A stretch of 64,000 bases of DNA from positions 4,774,001 through 4,838,000 of the forward strand of contig NZ_CP108025.1 of NCBI RefSeq assembly GCF_041435095.1, in the 5' to 3' direction. Of this stretch, positions 8,236 through 16,916 are shown one piece after another. Below the pieces are notes generated by a model that was not told the origin of the DNA, ran no database searches, and worked only from the letters and a program-made list of their open reading frames with translations. The stretch comes from Kitasatospora sp. NBC_00315. Lineage in GTDB: Bacteria > Actinomycetota > Actinomycetes > Streptomycetales > Streptomycetaceae. The first letter of the stretch is position 1; the number at the start of each line of letters is the position of its first letter. Both the position numbers and the translations under genes were made by a program.

Positions 8236-9198
8236 ATGCGACTCGGTGTTCTAGACGTAGGTTCCAACACCGTCCACTTCCTCGTGGTGGACGCCCATCC
8301 AGGTGCCGCCCCGCTGCCCGCGTACTCCCACAAGGTGGAGCTGCGGCTCGCGGAGCTGCTGGACGACCAGGGCGCCATCGGCGAGGCCGGGGTGGACAGG
8401 CTGGTCGGCATGGTCGCCTCGTCGCTGCGGGTCGCCGAGGACAAGGGCGTGGTCGACGTCCTGCCGTTCGCCACCTCCGCCGTGCGCGAGGCCAGCAACG
8501 GTGAGGCGGTGCTGCGCCGGGTCGCCGAGGAGACCGGCGTCGAACTGCGGGTGCTCTCCGGCCAGGACGAGGCGCGGCTGACCTTCCTGGCCGTGCGGCG
8601 CTGGTTCGGCTGGTCCTCCGGCCGGCTGCTCAACCTCGACATCGGCGGCGGCTCGCTGGAGATCGGCTGCGGTCTGGACGAGCAGCCCGACGCGGCCTGT
8701 TCCCTGCCGCTGGGCGCCGGCCGGCTGACGGCCGGCTGGCTGCCGGGGGACGTCGCGGATCCGGAGGACCTGCGCCGGCTGAGACGCCACATCCGCGCCG
8801 AGATCGCCGCGGTGGCGGGGGAGATCTCCCGGCTCGGGCCGCCCGGCCACGCGGTGGCCACCTCCAAGACCTTCAAGCAGCTCGCCCGGATGACCGGCGC
8901 CGCCCCCGCCGACGCGGGCCAGTACGTCACCCGCCGGCTCACCCGCGCGGGCCTGTCGGCCTGGCTGCCGCGGCTCTGCGCGATGTCCGTCGCCGAGCGG
9001 GCCCAGATCCCCGGCGTCTCGCCCGGCCGCGCCAAACAGCTGCTGGCAGGGGCGTTGGTCGCGGACGCCGCGATGGACATCTTCGGCCTGGACGAGCTGG
9101 ACATCTGCCCCTGGGCGCTGCGCGAGGGCATCATCCTGCGCCGGCTCGACACCCTGGACAGCCCCGCCGACCGCCGCCGCGCGGCTCTCACCGGCTGA
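8236..9198 (+). CDS. ppx: Exopolyphosphatase / Ppx-GppA family phosphatase
   Basis: 320 residues, the length of the short actinobacterial Ppx1/2 proteins that lack the C-terminal HD domain. The actin-like ATPase fold is marked by LGVLDVGSNTVHFLVVD at the N-terminus, FATSAVREASNG, and the phosphate-binding loop LDIGGGSLEIGCG near residue 135. The family removes terminal phosphate from polyphosphate or pppGpp in the cytoplasm. The Glu in the segment between the two phosphate loops is retained. The start is probably leaderless. Confidence 0.9.
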   Translation: MRLGVLDVGSNTVHFLVVDAHPGAAPLPAYSHKVELRLAELLDDQGAIGEAGVDRLVGMVASSLRVAEDKGVVDVLPFATSAVREASNGEAVLRRVAEETGVELRVLSGQDEARLTFLAVRRWFGWSSGRLLNLDIGGGSLEIGCGLDEQPDAACSLPLGAGRLTAGWLPGDVADPEDLRRLRRHIRAEIAAVAGEISRLGPPGHAVATSKTFKQLARMTGAAPADAGQYVTRRLTRAGLSAWLPRLCAMSVAERAQIPGVSPGRAKQLLAGALVADAAMDIFGLDELDICPWALREGIILRRLDTLDSPADRRRAALTG

Positions 9199-9262
9199 GG
9201 CCGCCCGGGCGTCCGGTCCGTGACGTTCGTCGCCGTACGTCCCGTTCCGGGCCGCGTCCGCA

Positions 9263-9268
9263 TACGCT
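9263..9268 (+). promoter_or_regulatory. -10 element for leaderless gene at 9276
   Basis: TACGCT, 7 nt before the GTG start; no Shine-Dalgarno sequence. Confidence 0.5.
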
Positions 9269-9275
9269 GTCTCCC

Positions 9276-10625
9276 GTGGCGCAACCAGCGGACGAGGACG
9301 GGACGCAGGAGGGCCGCGCTGCCGGTGCGGGGCAGCCGCGGCCGGCCTCACCGCGCCGGGCCAGGGCGGGAACGGCCGCCCGGCGTACGGTCGAGGCCGC
9401 CTCCAGGACCGCGCGGACGGTGAAGTCCGTCACCACCGCGAAGGCGGCCGCCCGTGGCGTGACGCGCGCCGGCGAGGCCGTGCCGGCCGAGGGCGCGCCG
9501 TCCGGGGCCGGCCGGGGGACCGCCGCCGGAGGCCGCAAGCCCGCGACGAAGGCGGCCAGGGCGGCGAAGCGCGCCAGGGGCTCCGACGCCGCGACCCCGC
9601 CACCCGGGTCCGCCGGGTCCGCCGGGTCGGCGGAGGCAGCGAAGCCCGCGAAGCCCGCGCGGACCGCCGGGCCGGCGAGGTCTCCGCGCAGGCCCGCCCA
9701 GGACGTCGTCAAGCGCGCGGTGCGGACGGTCGGTGCGGCGAAGGCCGCGAAGAAGGCCGCCGCCCGGCCCGCCTCCCTGCTGCGCACCACCGACCGCCTG
9801 GTGCTGCCCCCGCACCCCGGCCTGCACATCCCCGACACGAAGGTCGCCCTCTCCACCGCCTCGGTGTACCCCGAGTCCACCGCCGTCGCCTTCGAACTGG
9901 CCGAGAAGCTCGGCTACGACGGGGTGGAGGTGATGGTCTGGAACGACCCGGTCAGCCAGGACATCGAGGCGCTGCGCCGTCTCTCCGACGCCCACCGGAT
10001 GCCGATCCTGGCCGTCCACGCGCCCTGCCTGCTGATCACCCAGCGGGTCTGGACCACCGATCCCTGGACGAAGCTGGTCCGCGCCCGGTCGGCGGCCGAG
10101 AAGCTCGGCGCGAGCGCCGTCGTCGTGCACCCGCCCTTCCGCTGGCAGCGCCAGTACGCCCGCGAGTTCGTCGAGGGCATCGGGCGGATGGCCGGTGAGA
10201 GCGACGTCCGCTTCGCCGTCGAGAACATGTACCCCTGGCGCTACCGCGACCGCGAGATGCTCGCCTACGCCCCCGGCTGGGACGTCACGGAGGAGGAGTA
10301 CCGGCACTTCACCATCGACCTCTCGCACGCCTCCACCTCCCGGATCGACGCGCTGGAGATGGTCCGGCGGATGGGCGACCGGCTCGCCCACATCCACCTG
10401 GCCGACGGCTCCGGCTCCGGCAAGGACGAGCACCTGATCCCCGGCCGGGGCGGCCAGCCCTGCGCGGAACTGCTGGAGCACCTGGCCAGGACCGGTTTCG
10501 ACGGCCACGTCGTGCTGGAGGTCAACACCCGCCGCTCGGCGTCCCCCGCCGAACGCGAGGCCGACCTCGCCGAGGCACTCGCCTTCACCCGGCTGCACCT
10601 GGCCACCCCCGCGCGCGTACGCTGA
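9276..10625 (+). CDS. Sugar phosphate isomerase/epimerase-like TIM barrel with basic Ala/Lys tail
   Basis: 449 residues. The last 270 form a xylose-isomerase-like TIM barrel (AP endonuclease 2 family): GYDGVEVMVW, AVHAPCLL, VVHPPFRW, FAVENMYPW, TIDLSHAS, LAHIHLADGSG and GHVVLEVNT keep the metal-ligand pattern of Glu, Asp and His. The first about 170 residues are quite different: Ala-, Lys-, Arg- and Pro-rich with repeats such as AKPAKPA and AKAAKKAAA, resembling a histone-H1 or HU-tail segment. Such a tail could bind nucleic acid or be disordered. If translation started later, near residue 165, a normal-length barrel would remain, but no good ribosome site is seen there. Substrate unknown. 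Confidence 0.8.
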   Translation: MAQPADEDGTQEGRAAGAGQPRPASPRRARAGTAARRTVEAASRTARTVKSVTTAKAAARGVTRAGEAVPAEGAPSGAGRGTAAGGRKPATKAARAAKRARGSDAATPPPGSAGSAGSAEAAKPAKPARTAGPARSPRRPAQDVVKRAVRTVGAAKAAKKAAARPASLLRTTDRLVLPPHPGLHIPDTKVALSTASVYPESTAVAFELAEKLGYDGVEVMVWNDPVSQDIEALRRLSDAHRMPILAVHAPCLLITQRVWTTDPWTKLVRARSAAEKLGASAVVVHPPFRWQRQYAREFVEGIGRMAGESDVRFAVENMYPWRYRDREMLAYAPGWDVTEEEYRHFTIDLSHASTSRIDALEMVRRMGDRLAHIHLADGSGSGKDEHLIPGRGGQPCAELLEHLARTGFDGHVVLEVNTRRSASPAEREADLAEALAFTRLHLATPARVR

Positions 10626-10644
10626 GCGCACGGGAGGGAGAGAC

Positions 10645-11409
10645 ATGACCGATCTTCAGCAGGAGGCCCACGCCGCCTCGTTCGGCGCGGTCGCCGCCGA
10701 GTACGACGCGGCCCGGCCCTCGTACCCGGACGCGCTCTTCGAGGAGCTGGAGCGGCTCGCCGGCCGCCCGCTGCGCGGGGCCGAGGTGCTCGACGTCGGC
10801 GCGGGGACGGGGATCGCCACCCGCCTGCTGGCCGCCCGCGGGGCCCGGGTGACGGCGGTCGAGCCCAGCCCCGGCATGGCGGCCCGGCTGCGCGCCGTCA
10901 GCCCGGAGCTGCCGCTCGTCAAGGGCGTCGGCGACGAACTGCCGTTCCACGACGCCACCGCCGACCTGATCACCTACGCCCAGGCCTTCCACTGGACGGA
11001 CCCGGCGCGCTCGGTCCCCGAGGCGATCCGGGTGCTGCGCCCCGGCGGCGCGCTCGCCACCTGGTGGAACGTCAAGGACCACACGGTCGACTGGGTCGGC
11101 GCGATGGGCGCGCGGCTGGCCGAGCTGCTCCCGGGGAACCCCGGGTACGGCGCGGTCGACGACATCGACGCCCTGCTGGAGCCGTACGGCCTGCGGACCG
11201 GCACCGCGCTGCTGCGCTGGGAGCGCCGGATCACCGTCGACCACCTGATCACCGACCTCACCTCGCGCTCGTACCTGGCGGTGCTGCCCCCCGAGCGGCG
11301 CGCCGAGGTGCTGGCCGTCGAGCGCGAGGCCCTGCTCGCCGAGTTCCCGGACGGGCTGCTCACCGAGCCGTACGTGCTGCGCCTCACCGTGGCCGTCACT
11401 CCCGGCTGA
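10645..11409 (+). CDS. Class I SAM-dependent methyltransferase
   Basis: 254 residues with a GGGAGGGAGAG ribosome site just upstream of the ATG. Motif I is VLDVGAGTGIATRLLAARG, followed by VTAVEPSPGMAARLR and the post-motif YAQAFHWTDPARSVPEAIRVLRPGG. This is the Methyltransf_11/UbiE-like fold. It follows the TIM-barrel gene by 19 bp and is probably co-transcribed. The methyl acceptor cannot be told from sequence. Confidence 0.85.
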   Translation: MTDLQQEAHAASFGAVAAEYDAARPSYPDALFEELERLAGRPLRGAEVLDVGAGTGIATRLLAARGARVTAVEPSPGMAARLRAVSPELPLVKGVGDELPFHDATADLITYAQAFHWTDPARSVPEAIRVLRPGGALATWWNVKDHTVDWVGAMGARLAELLPGNPGYGAVDDIDALLEPYGLRTGTALLRWERRITVDHLITDLTSRSYLAVLPPERRAEVLAVEREALLAEFPDGLLTEPYVLRLTVAVTPG

Positions 11410-11562
11410 CCGGCGACCGACCACCCACCGACCCGGGCTGACCGCATCGCGGACGTGGTGTCCGCGCGCTGGACCGGAGGCGTACGCTCGATAGCTACCA
11501 GCGGCCCTGCACCCTCCCACCAGCGCAGTCGGCCGCAGCAGCCTCCGAAGGAGTGGAGCACA

Positions 11563-13407
11563 GTGCCCGAGCTGAAGTCCCGTACGGTCACCCACGGTCG
11601 CAACATGGCAGGCGCCCGCGCGCTCCTTCGGGCCGCCGGTGTGGCCCGCGAGGACTTCGGCAAGCCGATCATCGCGGTGGCCAACTCCTTCACCGAGTTC
11701 GTGCCGGGCCACACCCACCTGCAGCCGGTCGGCCGGATCGTCTCCCAGGCCATCCAGGACGCCGGCGGCATCCCCCGCGAGTTCAACACCATCGCGGTGG
11801 ACGACGGCATCGCCATGGGCCACGCGGGCATGCTGTACTCGCTCCCCTCGCGCGACCTGATCGCCGACTCGGTCGAGTACATGGTCAACGCGCACTGCGC
11901 GGACGCGCTGATCTGCATCTCCAACTGCGACAAGATCACTCCCGGCATGCTGATGGCCGCGCTGCGCCTCAACATCCCGACGGTCTTCGTCTCCGGCGGC
12001 CCGATGGAGGCCGGCCAGGCCGTCCTGGTCGACGGCACCGTCCGCAAGCTCGACCTGGTCAACGCGATCTCCGACGCCGTCAACGAGAACGTCTCGGACG
12101 CGGACATCGCGATCATCGAGGAGAACGCCTGTCCGACCTGCGGGTCGTGCTCGGGCATGTTCACCGCCAACTCGATGAACTGCCTCACCGAGGCGATCGG
12201 CCTCTCGCTGCCCGCCAACGGCTCGGTGCTGGCCACCCACACCGCCCGCAGGGCGCTGTACGAGGACGCCGGCCGCACCGTCGTCGACATCACCAAGCGC
12301 CACTACCACCAGGACGACTACTCCGTCCTGCCGCGCAACATCGCCACCCGCGCCGCGTTCGAGAACGCCATGGCGCTCGACATCGCGATGGGCGGCTCCA
12401 CCAACACGATCCTGCACCTGCTCGCCGCGGCCCAGGAGGCCGAGGTGGACTTCGACATGCGGGCCATCGACGCCATCTCGCGCCGGGTGCCGTGCCTGTC
12501 CAAGGTCGCGCCCAACGGCAAGTACTACATGGAGGACGTCCACCGGGCCGGCGGCGTCCCCGCCATCCTCGGCGAGCTCTACCGGGGCGGGCTGCTCAAC
12601 GAGGACGTGCACACCGTGCACTCCGGCTCGCTCGACGAGTGGCTGAAGGGCTGGGACATCCGCGGCGGCTCGCCCTCCCCGGAGGCCGTGGAGCTGTTCC
12701 ACGCCGCCCCCGGCTGCGTCCGCTCCGCCACCGCCTTCTCGCAGTCCGAGCGCTGGGACACGCTGGACACCGACGCCGCGGACGGCTGCATCCGCAGCGT
12801 CGAGAACGCGTACTCCGTCGAGGGCGGACTCGCCGTGCTGTACGGCAACCTCGCCGAGGACGGCTGCATCGTGAAGACGGCCGGCGTCGACGAGTCGATC
12901 TGGACCTTCAGCGGGCCGGCCGTGGTGCTGGAGTCCCAGGAGGACGCGGTCGACGCGATCCTGACCAAGCGGGTCAAGGAGGGCGACGTCGTCGTCATCC
13001 GCTACGAGGGCCCCAAGGGCGGCCCCGGCATGCAGGAGATGCTCTACCCGACCTCGTTCCTCAAGGGCCGGGGCCTGGGCAAGGCCTGCGCGCTGATCAC
13101 CGACGGCCGGTTCTCCGGCGGCACCTCCGGTCTGTCGATCGGCCACGCCTCGCCCGAGGCGGCGTCCGGCGGCACCATCGCGCTGGTCGAGGACGGCGAC
13201 GTCATCGCCATCGACATCCCCGGCCGCACGGTCGAGCTGAAGGTCTCCTTCGAGGAGCTGCACGAGCGCCGCCTGAAGCTGGAGGCCGAGGGCGGCTACC
13301 GGCCGAAGAACCGCGACCGCCAGGTCAGCCAGGCCCTCAAGGCGTACGCCGCGATGGCCACCTCGGCCGACAAGGGCGCCGTCCGGGACGTCAGCAGGCT
13401 CGGCTGA
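11563..13407 (+). CDS. ilvD: Dihydroxy-acid dehydratase
   Basis: 614 residues, the standard length. It dehydrates 2,3-dihydroxy acids to 2-keto acids in valine, isoleucine and pantothenate synthesis in the cytoplasm. Iron-sulfur ligands appear in CISNCDKITPG and in NACPTCGSCSGMFTANSMN; DGRFSGGTSGLSIGH near the C-terminus is the substrate-site signature. The GTG at 11563 is chosen because GAAGGAG (11547-11553) sits 9 nt upstream; the frame stays open to 11455 but has no better start. A TACGCT element lies near 11482. The gene is a stand-alone unit closed by a hairpin. Confidence 0.96.
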   Translation: MPELKSRTVTHGRNMAGARALLRAAGVAREDFGKPIIAVANSFTEFVPGHTHLQPVGRIVSQAIQDAGGIPREFNTIAVDDGIAMGHAGMLYSLPSRDLIADSVEYMVNAHCADALICISNCDKITPGMLMAALRLNIPTVFVSGGPMEAGQAVLVDGTVRKLDLVNAISDAVNENVSDADIAIIEENACPTCGSCSGMFTANSMNCLTEAIGLSLPANGSVLATHTARRALYEDAGRTVVDITKRHYHQDDYSVLPRNIATRAAFENAMALDIAMGGSTNTILHLLAAAQEAEVDFDMRAIDAISRRVPCLSKVAPNGKYYMEDVHRAGGVPAILGELYRGGLLNEDVHTVHSGSLDEWLKGWDIRGGSPSPEAVELFHAAPGCVRSATAFSQSERWDTLDTDAADGCIRSVENAYSVEGGLAVLYGNLAEDGCIVKTAGVDESIWTFSGPAVVLESQEDAVDAILTKRVKEGDVVVIRYEGPKGGPGMQEMLYPTSFLKGRGLGKACALITDGRFSGGTSGLSIGHASPEAASGGTIALVEDGDVIAIDIPGRTVELKVSFEELHERRLKLEAEGGYRPKNRDRQVSQALKAYAAMATSADKGAVRDVSRLG

Positions 13408-13421
13408 GCGACCCGCCGTCC

Positions 13422-13455
13422 GCAGGAGCCGTCCCGGTCCCGGGGCGGCTCCTGC
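13422..13455 (+). terminator. ilvD terminator hairpin
   Basis: GCAGGAGCCGTCCCGG pairs with CCGGGGCGGCTCCTGC, a 16-bp stem with one G-U pair, 15 bp after the ilvD stop. Confidence 0.7.
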
Positions 13456-13475
13456 GTCGCTCCACCGGAACGGGT

Positions 13476-13481
13476 GATAAT
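13476..13481 (+). promoter_or_regulatory. -10 element for leaderless gene at 13489
   Basis: GATAAT, close to the TATAAT consensus, 7 nt before the GTG. Confidence 0.55.
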
Positions 13482-13488
13482 CGGGTCC

Positions 13489-14019
13489 GTGAACGCGGAC
13501 CCCAGCACCAGTCCAGGCCCCGACGACGCTCCCGAACCGGAGGCGATCCGCTGGTTCGGCACCGGCTGGGTCGAGCACGGCCCCGGCTACCGGCTGCGCC
13601 GGGTGCTGGTGCCGGCCGGCGCCCTGCTGGCCGCCGCAGCCGCCGCCCTGGTGCTGCGCTACGGCGTCGAGGGCGTGCGGATGTCCGATGCCGGGGGCTT
13701 CGTCGACGGGCTGCTCGGCGCCGCCGTCGCGGTCTGCACCTGCCTGGCGGCCCTGCGCAACTGGAAGCTGCTGAGCGAGGGCAGGGAGGCGCTCACCGGC
13801 TGGATGGCCGAGGACAGGTCGCTCGGCGCGGTCTGGATCATCGGCGGGGTCGGCGCCCTGCTCGCGTACTTCGTCCGCAGCCTCGTCGAGGCGCCGGGGG
13901 AGGCCGTGAAGCGGGCCCGCCACGAGCAGGCCGTCGACCGCCACGAGCGGCGCCGGGCGGGCCGCAGCCGCCGGCCCGGCGCCGGCACGGCCGGCCGGCG
14001 CGCGGGGCGGCGGGGCTGA
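13489..14019 (+). CDS. Small integral membrane protein, unknown
   Basis: 176 residues. After a polar N-terminus (about 35 residues) there are likely membrane segments at VLVPAGALLAAAAAALVLRY, GLLGAAVAVCTCLAALRNW and AVWIIGGVGALLAYFVRSL. The C-terminal 40 residues are strongly basic (repeated Arg, RRAGRSRRPG) and should face the cytoplasm. It is probably leaderless, with GATAAT just upstream. No catalytic motif is visible. It converges on the gene ending at 14038. Confidence 0.7.
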   Translation: MNADPSTSPGPDDAPEPEAIRWFGTGWVEHGPGYRLRRVLVPAGALLAAAAAALVLRYGVEGVRMSDAGGFVDGLLGAAVAVCTCLAALRNWKLLSEGREALTGWMAEDRSLGAVWIIGGVGALLAYFVRSLVEAPGEAVKRARHEQAVDRHERRRAGRSRRPGAGTAGRRAGRRG

Positions 14020-14037
14020 CGCCCGTCGGCTGCCCGG

Positions 14038-15360
14038 TCAGCTGCGGCTGACCGTGCCGCACGCCGGAGCGGCGCTCGGATCCGGCGCCGGCAGCGGAGT
14101 GATCCGGTCGTAGGGATCCGTCCCCGGCACGTCGGGCGTCTCCAGGCCGGGCAGGGTCTCCGGCGCGAACTGGTCGAACTGCGGGTGGAAGAAGCCGTCG
14201 TAGACGAAGCAGGCGCTGTTGCCGGTGTCGCTCTTGAACTCGGAGAAGTTGAGCTTCTTCGGGTTCGCCCGGTAGCGGGCCGGGTTGTAGAAGCGGTAGG
14301 TGTCGGCCCGCCGCACGATCGTGCGGGCGGTCTGGGTGCCTCCCGCCGCGTCACCGGCCCGGGTGAGCGTCCAGCTCACCGGGTTCGCGGACTTCGGGCT
14401 CTCCGGAGCGGCCGGCCGGCCGCTCGCGGAGGGCTTCGACCCGGGCTGTTGCCGGCCGGCGTCCGGGCCGGGGCGCAACGCGTACACGAAGGTGACGTCG
14501 GTGTGGATCAGCACCCCCTTCTCGCCGTCGCCCTCCACGCTCATCCGGCTCTGGATCCGGACGTCGCCGATCGGGATCGCGTCGCGCGGGTCGAAGCGGC
14601 TGAACAGGTAGGTGGCGTCGTTCGCCTGGTCCGGGTGGTCCAGGGCCTTGACCGCACCGTCCTGCTCCTCCCGGTCGAGCAGGTCCAGGGCGGCCTGCGG
14701 GCGCCCGCCCGCGACCACCGCCGGATCCAGGTTCGCCGCCACCAGGAAGTCCTTCACCAGCTTGAGCTGCGCCGCGACCTGGTCCGCGTCGAAGACTCCG
14801 ACCGCCTGCGCCGGCGGCAGCACGATCGCGTCCGCCCCGGCCGGCCAGCCCTCGGCCGGCGAGCCCGCCCACGGGTGGTCCACCGTCGGGGTCTGCGGTG
14901 CGAGCGTCGGCGGGGCGCTGTCGGGCTGCGCGGTCTCGGGGCCGACCGAGGGCGCCGAGACGGGCGCGCCCCCGCCCCCGCCGTGGTACCAGTCGCGCAG
15001 GCCGTCGATGTTGAGCGCGGCGAGCAGGACCGCGACGGTCAGCAGCACGAACAGCGGGGCGCGCCAGTCCCGGCGCCGGCGCCGGGGGTTGCCCCACGGG
15101 TCCACCGCCCGGGGCCGCCGGCCCAGCCGCAGCCGCCGTCGCGGCGCCGGTGCGGGGTCGAGAACGGTGCGGCGGGCGCCCGGGTCCACCGGCGGCTGGT
15201 GCTTCCACCGGGCGGAGAGCATCCGGGTCCGCCCGGCGGCCTCCTTGACGGTGGCGCCCTTGATGAAGTCCTCGTCCAGGACGAGGTTGTCGAACGGGTC
15301 CTCCCCGATCGGTGCGGACCCCTCGGCCGGGCGCGGATCCGGATCTTCGGCTATCGGCAT
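14038..15360 (-). CDS. Conserved single-pass membrane protein with large outer domain
   Basis: 440 residues. The N-terminal 115 residues are cytoplasmic, polar and Arg-rich; one membrane segment (APLFVLLTVAVLLAALNI, about 118-135) follows; the remaining 300 residues lie outside the membrane. The outer part starts with a Ser/Pro-rich stalk and contains FLVAANLDPAVVAGG, a predicted mixed fold, and two late Cys (SACFVYDGFF and PACGTVSRS). The start is leaderless-type with CATACT 6 nt upstream. I recall conserved homologues in Streptomyces without known function. Confidence 0.7.
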   Translation of the reverse strand: MPIAEDPDPRPAEGSAPIGEDPFDNLVLDEDFIKGATVKEAAGRTRMLSARWKHQPPVDPGARRTVLDPAPAPRRRLRLGRRPRAVDPWGNPRRRRRDWRAPLFVLLTVAVLLAALNIDGLRDWYHGGGGGAPVSAPSVGPETAQPDSAPPTLAPQTPTVDHPWAGSPAEGWPAGADAIVLPPAQAVGVFDADQVAAQLKLVKDFLVAANLDPAVVAGGRPQAALDLLDREEQDGAVKALDHPDQANDATYLFSRFDPRDAIPIGDVRIQSRMSVEGDGEKGVLIHTDVTFVYALRPGPDAGRQQPGSKPSASGRPAAPESPKSANPVSWTLTRAGDAAGGTQTARTIVRRADTYRFYNPARYRANPKKLNFSEFKSDTGNSACFVYDGFFHPQFDQFAPETLPGLETPDVPGTDPYDRITPLPAPDPSAAPACGTVSRS

Positions 15361-15366
15361 CGCGTC

Positions 15367-15372
15367 AGTATG
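15367..15372 (-). promoter_or_regulatory. -10 element for leaderless gene at 15360
   Basis: CATACT on the minus strand, 6 nt before the ATG, no ribosome binding site. Confidence 0.4.
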
Positions 15373-15441
15373 CCGACGGCCGTCGAGGGTCCGTCACCCG
15401 GGGGCGCACCGTGTGGTGAATCCGTGTGCGCTTCGGGTGGA

Positions 15442-15891
15442 TCACCCCTTTTTGCGGGCCTCCTTGACCGATCCGACCACGCCCGCGACGGCCAGCAGGA
15501 GCCCGGCCGGCAGCAGCGAGAGGAGGAAGGCGCCGATCAGGCCCGCGTCCCCGAGGAGGGTCTGCGCGAGCGTGTTCAGCACCAGCAGGGCCCCCGCCGC
15601 CGGCATCGCCGACCGCCAGGGGTGTTCGGCGGCCCAGCGCCGGATCCGCCGGTCACCGGTCTCCCGGCTCAGCCGGCCGCCCACCGTGCCGACCAGGAAG
15701 AAGAAGAACAGCGCCCAGCCGGCCGGGCCGGCCAGCATGCTCAGCGACCACTGGCCGGTGACGACCTCGACCCCGAGCGCGGCCGCGCCCACCACCGCGC
15801 CGACCCCCGCGGCGGCCTTCCACGGGCCCGTCGTCGCCGAGGCGACGGCGAGCTGCTGGTTCTCACGTCGGGACAGATCTCCGTGTGCCAT
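15442..15891 (-). CDS. Small multi-pass membrane protein, unknown
   Basis: 149 residues from the ATG at 15891 (MAHGDLSRRENQQ). The segments AAAGVGAVVGAAALGVEVV, MLAGPAGWALFFFFLVGTVG, MPAAGALLVLNTLAQTLL and IGAFLLSLLPAGLLLAVAGV look like four membrane helices; the C-terminus is basic (KEARKKG). An in-frame ATG at 15936 would add 15 residues; neither start has a convincing ribosome site. No catalytic motif. It is divergent from proC. Confidence 0.6.
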   Translation of the reverse strand: MAHGDLSRRENQQLAVASATTGPWKAAAGVGAVVGAAALGVEVVTGQWSLSMLAGPAGWALFFFFLVGTVGGRLSRETGDRRIRRWAAEHPWRSAMPAAGALLVLNTLAQTLLGDAGLIGAFLLSLLPAGLLLAVAGVVGSVKEARKKG

Positions 15892-16079
15892 GTCTCCACG
15901 GTGCTCCGACGCCGGCGCGGAAGCCATAGGGGACATCCCCGAGTTTGCCCCGAGACCCGGTCGGGGGCCGGTCGGCGGCCGGCCCCGTGACCCGCGGGCC
16001 TGCCCACGGGTTGGACGCGCGGGCCGCCCGCCCCGGGGCCGGTGCGAGGATGGCCGCAGCACCGTACGAAGGAGCGGCC

Positions 16080-16907
16080 ATGAGCAGCAGCGCAGTACGC
16101 GGACAGAAGATCGCCTTCCTCGGCACCGGAAAGATCGGTGAGGCCCTGCTCTCCGGTCTGCTGCGTGCGGGCAAGGATCCGGCGGACGTCCTGGTGACGG
16201 CCCGTCGCCCGGAGCGCGCCGCCGAACTCGTCGCCCGGTACGGCGTCGGCGTGGTCACCAACGCCGAGGCGGCCGAACTCGCCGACACCCTGATCCTCGC
16301 GGTGAAGCCGCAGGACATGGGCACCCTGCTGGAGGAGCTCGGCCCGCACGTCGGCACCGACCGGCTGGTCATCTCGGCGGCGGCCGGAATCCCCACCCGC
16401 TGGTTCGAGGCCCGCCTCGCGGTGGGCACCCCGGTGGTCCGGGTGATGCCCAACACGCCCGTACTGGTGGACGAGGGCATGTCCGTGATCTCGGGCGGCT
16501 CGCACGCCACCGAGGCGCACCTGGAGCGGGCCGAGGAGATCTTCCGTTCGGTCGGCAAGGCGCTGCGGCTGCCCGAGGCCCAGCAGGACGCGGCCACCGC
16601 GCTCTCGGGTTCGGGCCCGGCGTACTTCTACTTCCTGGTCGAGGCGATGACGGACGCGGGCATCCTGCTCGGCCTGCCCCGGCACGTCGCCCACGACCTG
16701 ATCGTGCAGTCCGCGATCGGTGCCTCGGTCATGCTGCGCGACTCCGGCGAGCACCCGGTCAAGCTCCGCGAGGCGGTCACCTCGCCGGCCGGCACCACCA
16801 TCGCCGCGATCCGCGAGCTGGAGAACCACGGAGTGCGCGCGGCGCTGCTCGGCGCCCTGGAGGCGGCCCGCGACCGCTCCCGCGAGCTGGCCTCGGGCGG
16901 CAAGTAG
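16080..16907 (+). CDS. proC: Pyrroline-5-carboxylate reductase
   Basis: 275 residues, normal length. It reduces pyrroline-5-carboxylate to proline with NAD(P)H in the cytoplasm. The N-terminal Rossmann motif is FLGTGKIGEALLSGLLRAG; RVMPNTPVLVDEGM and the C-terminal signature ALSGSGPAYFYFLVEAM are conserved, followed by the usual TSPAGTTIAAI. The start is fixed by GAAGGAG 6 nt upstream of ATG 16080. The stop codon TAG forms part of the -10 element of the next gene. Confidence 0.95.
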   Translation: MSSSAVRGQKIAFLGTGKIGEALLSGLLRAGKDPADVLVTARRPERAAELVARYGVGVVTNAEAAELADTLILAVKPQDMGTLLEELGPHVGTDRLVISAAAGIPTRWFEARLAVGTPVVRVMPNTPVLVDEGMSVISGGSHATEAHLERAEEIFRSVGKALRLPEAQQDAATALSGSGPAYFYFLVEAMTDAGILLGLPRHVAHDLIVQSAIGASVMLRDSGEHPVKLREAVTSPAGTTIAAIRELENHGVRAALLGALEAARDRSRELASGGK

Positions 16908-16910
16908 CCT
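16905..16910 (+). promoter_or_regulatory. -10 element overlapping proC stop, leaderless HAD gene
   Basis: TAGCCT includes the TAG stop of proC and lies 6 nt before the GTG at 16917. Confidence 0.45.
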
Positions 16911-16916
16911 GACCGG

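Noticed and set aside
10585..13944. A 1,119-residue minus-strand frame opposite ilvD
   Set aside because: Antisense to well-supported genes (methyltransferase, ilvD) and lacking any motif or start signal.
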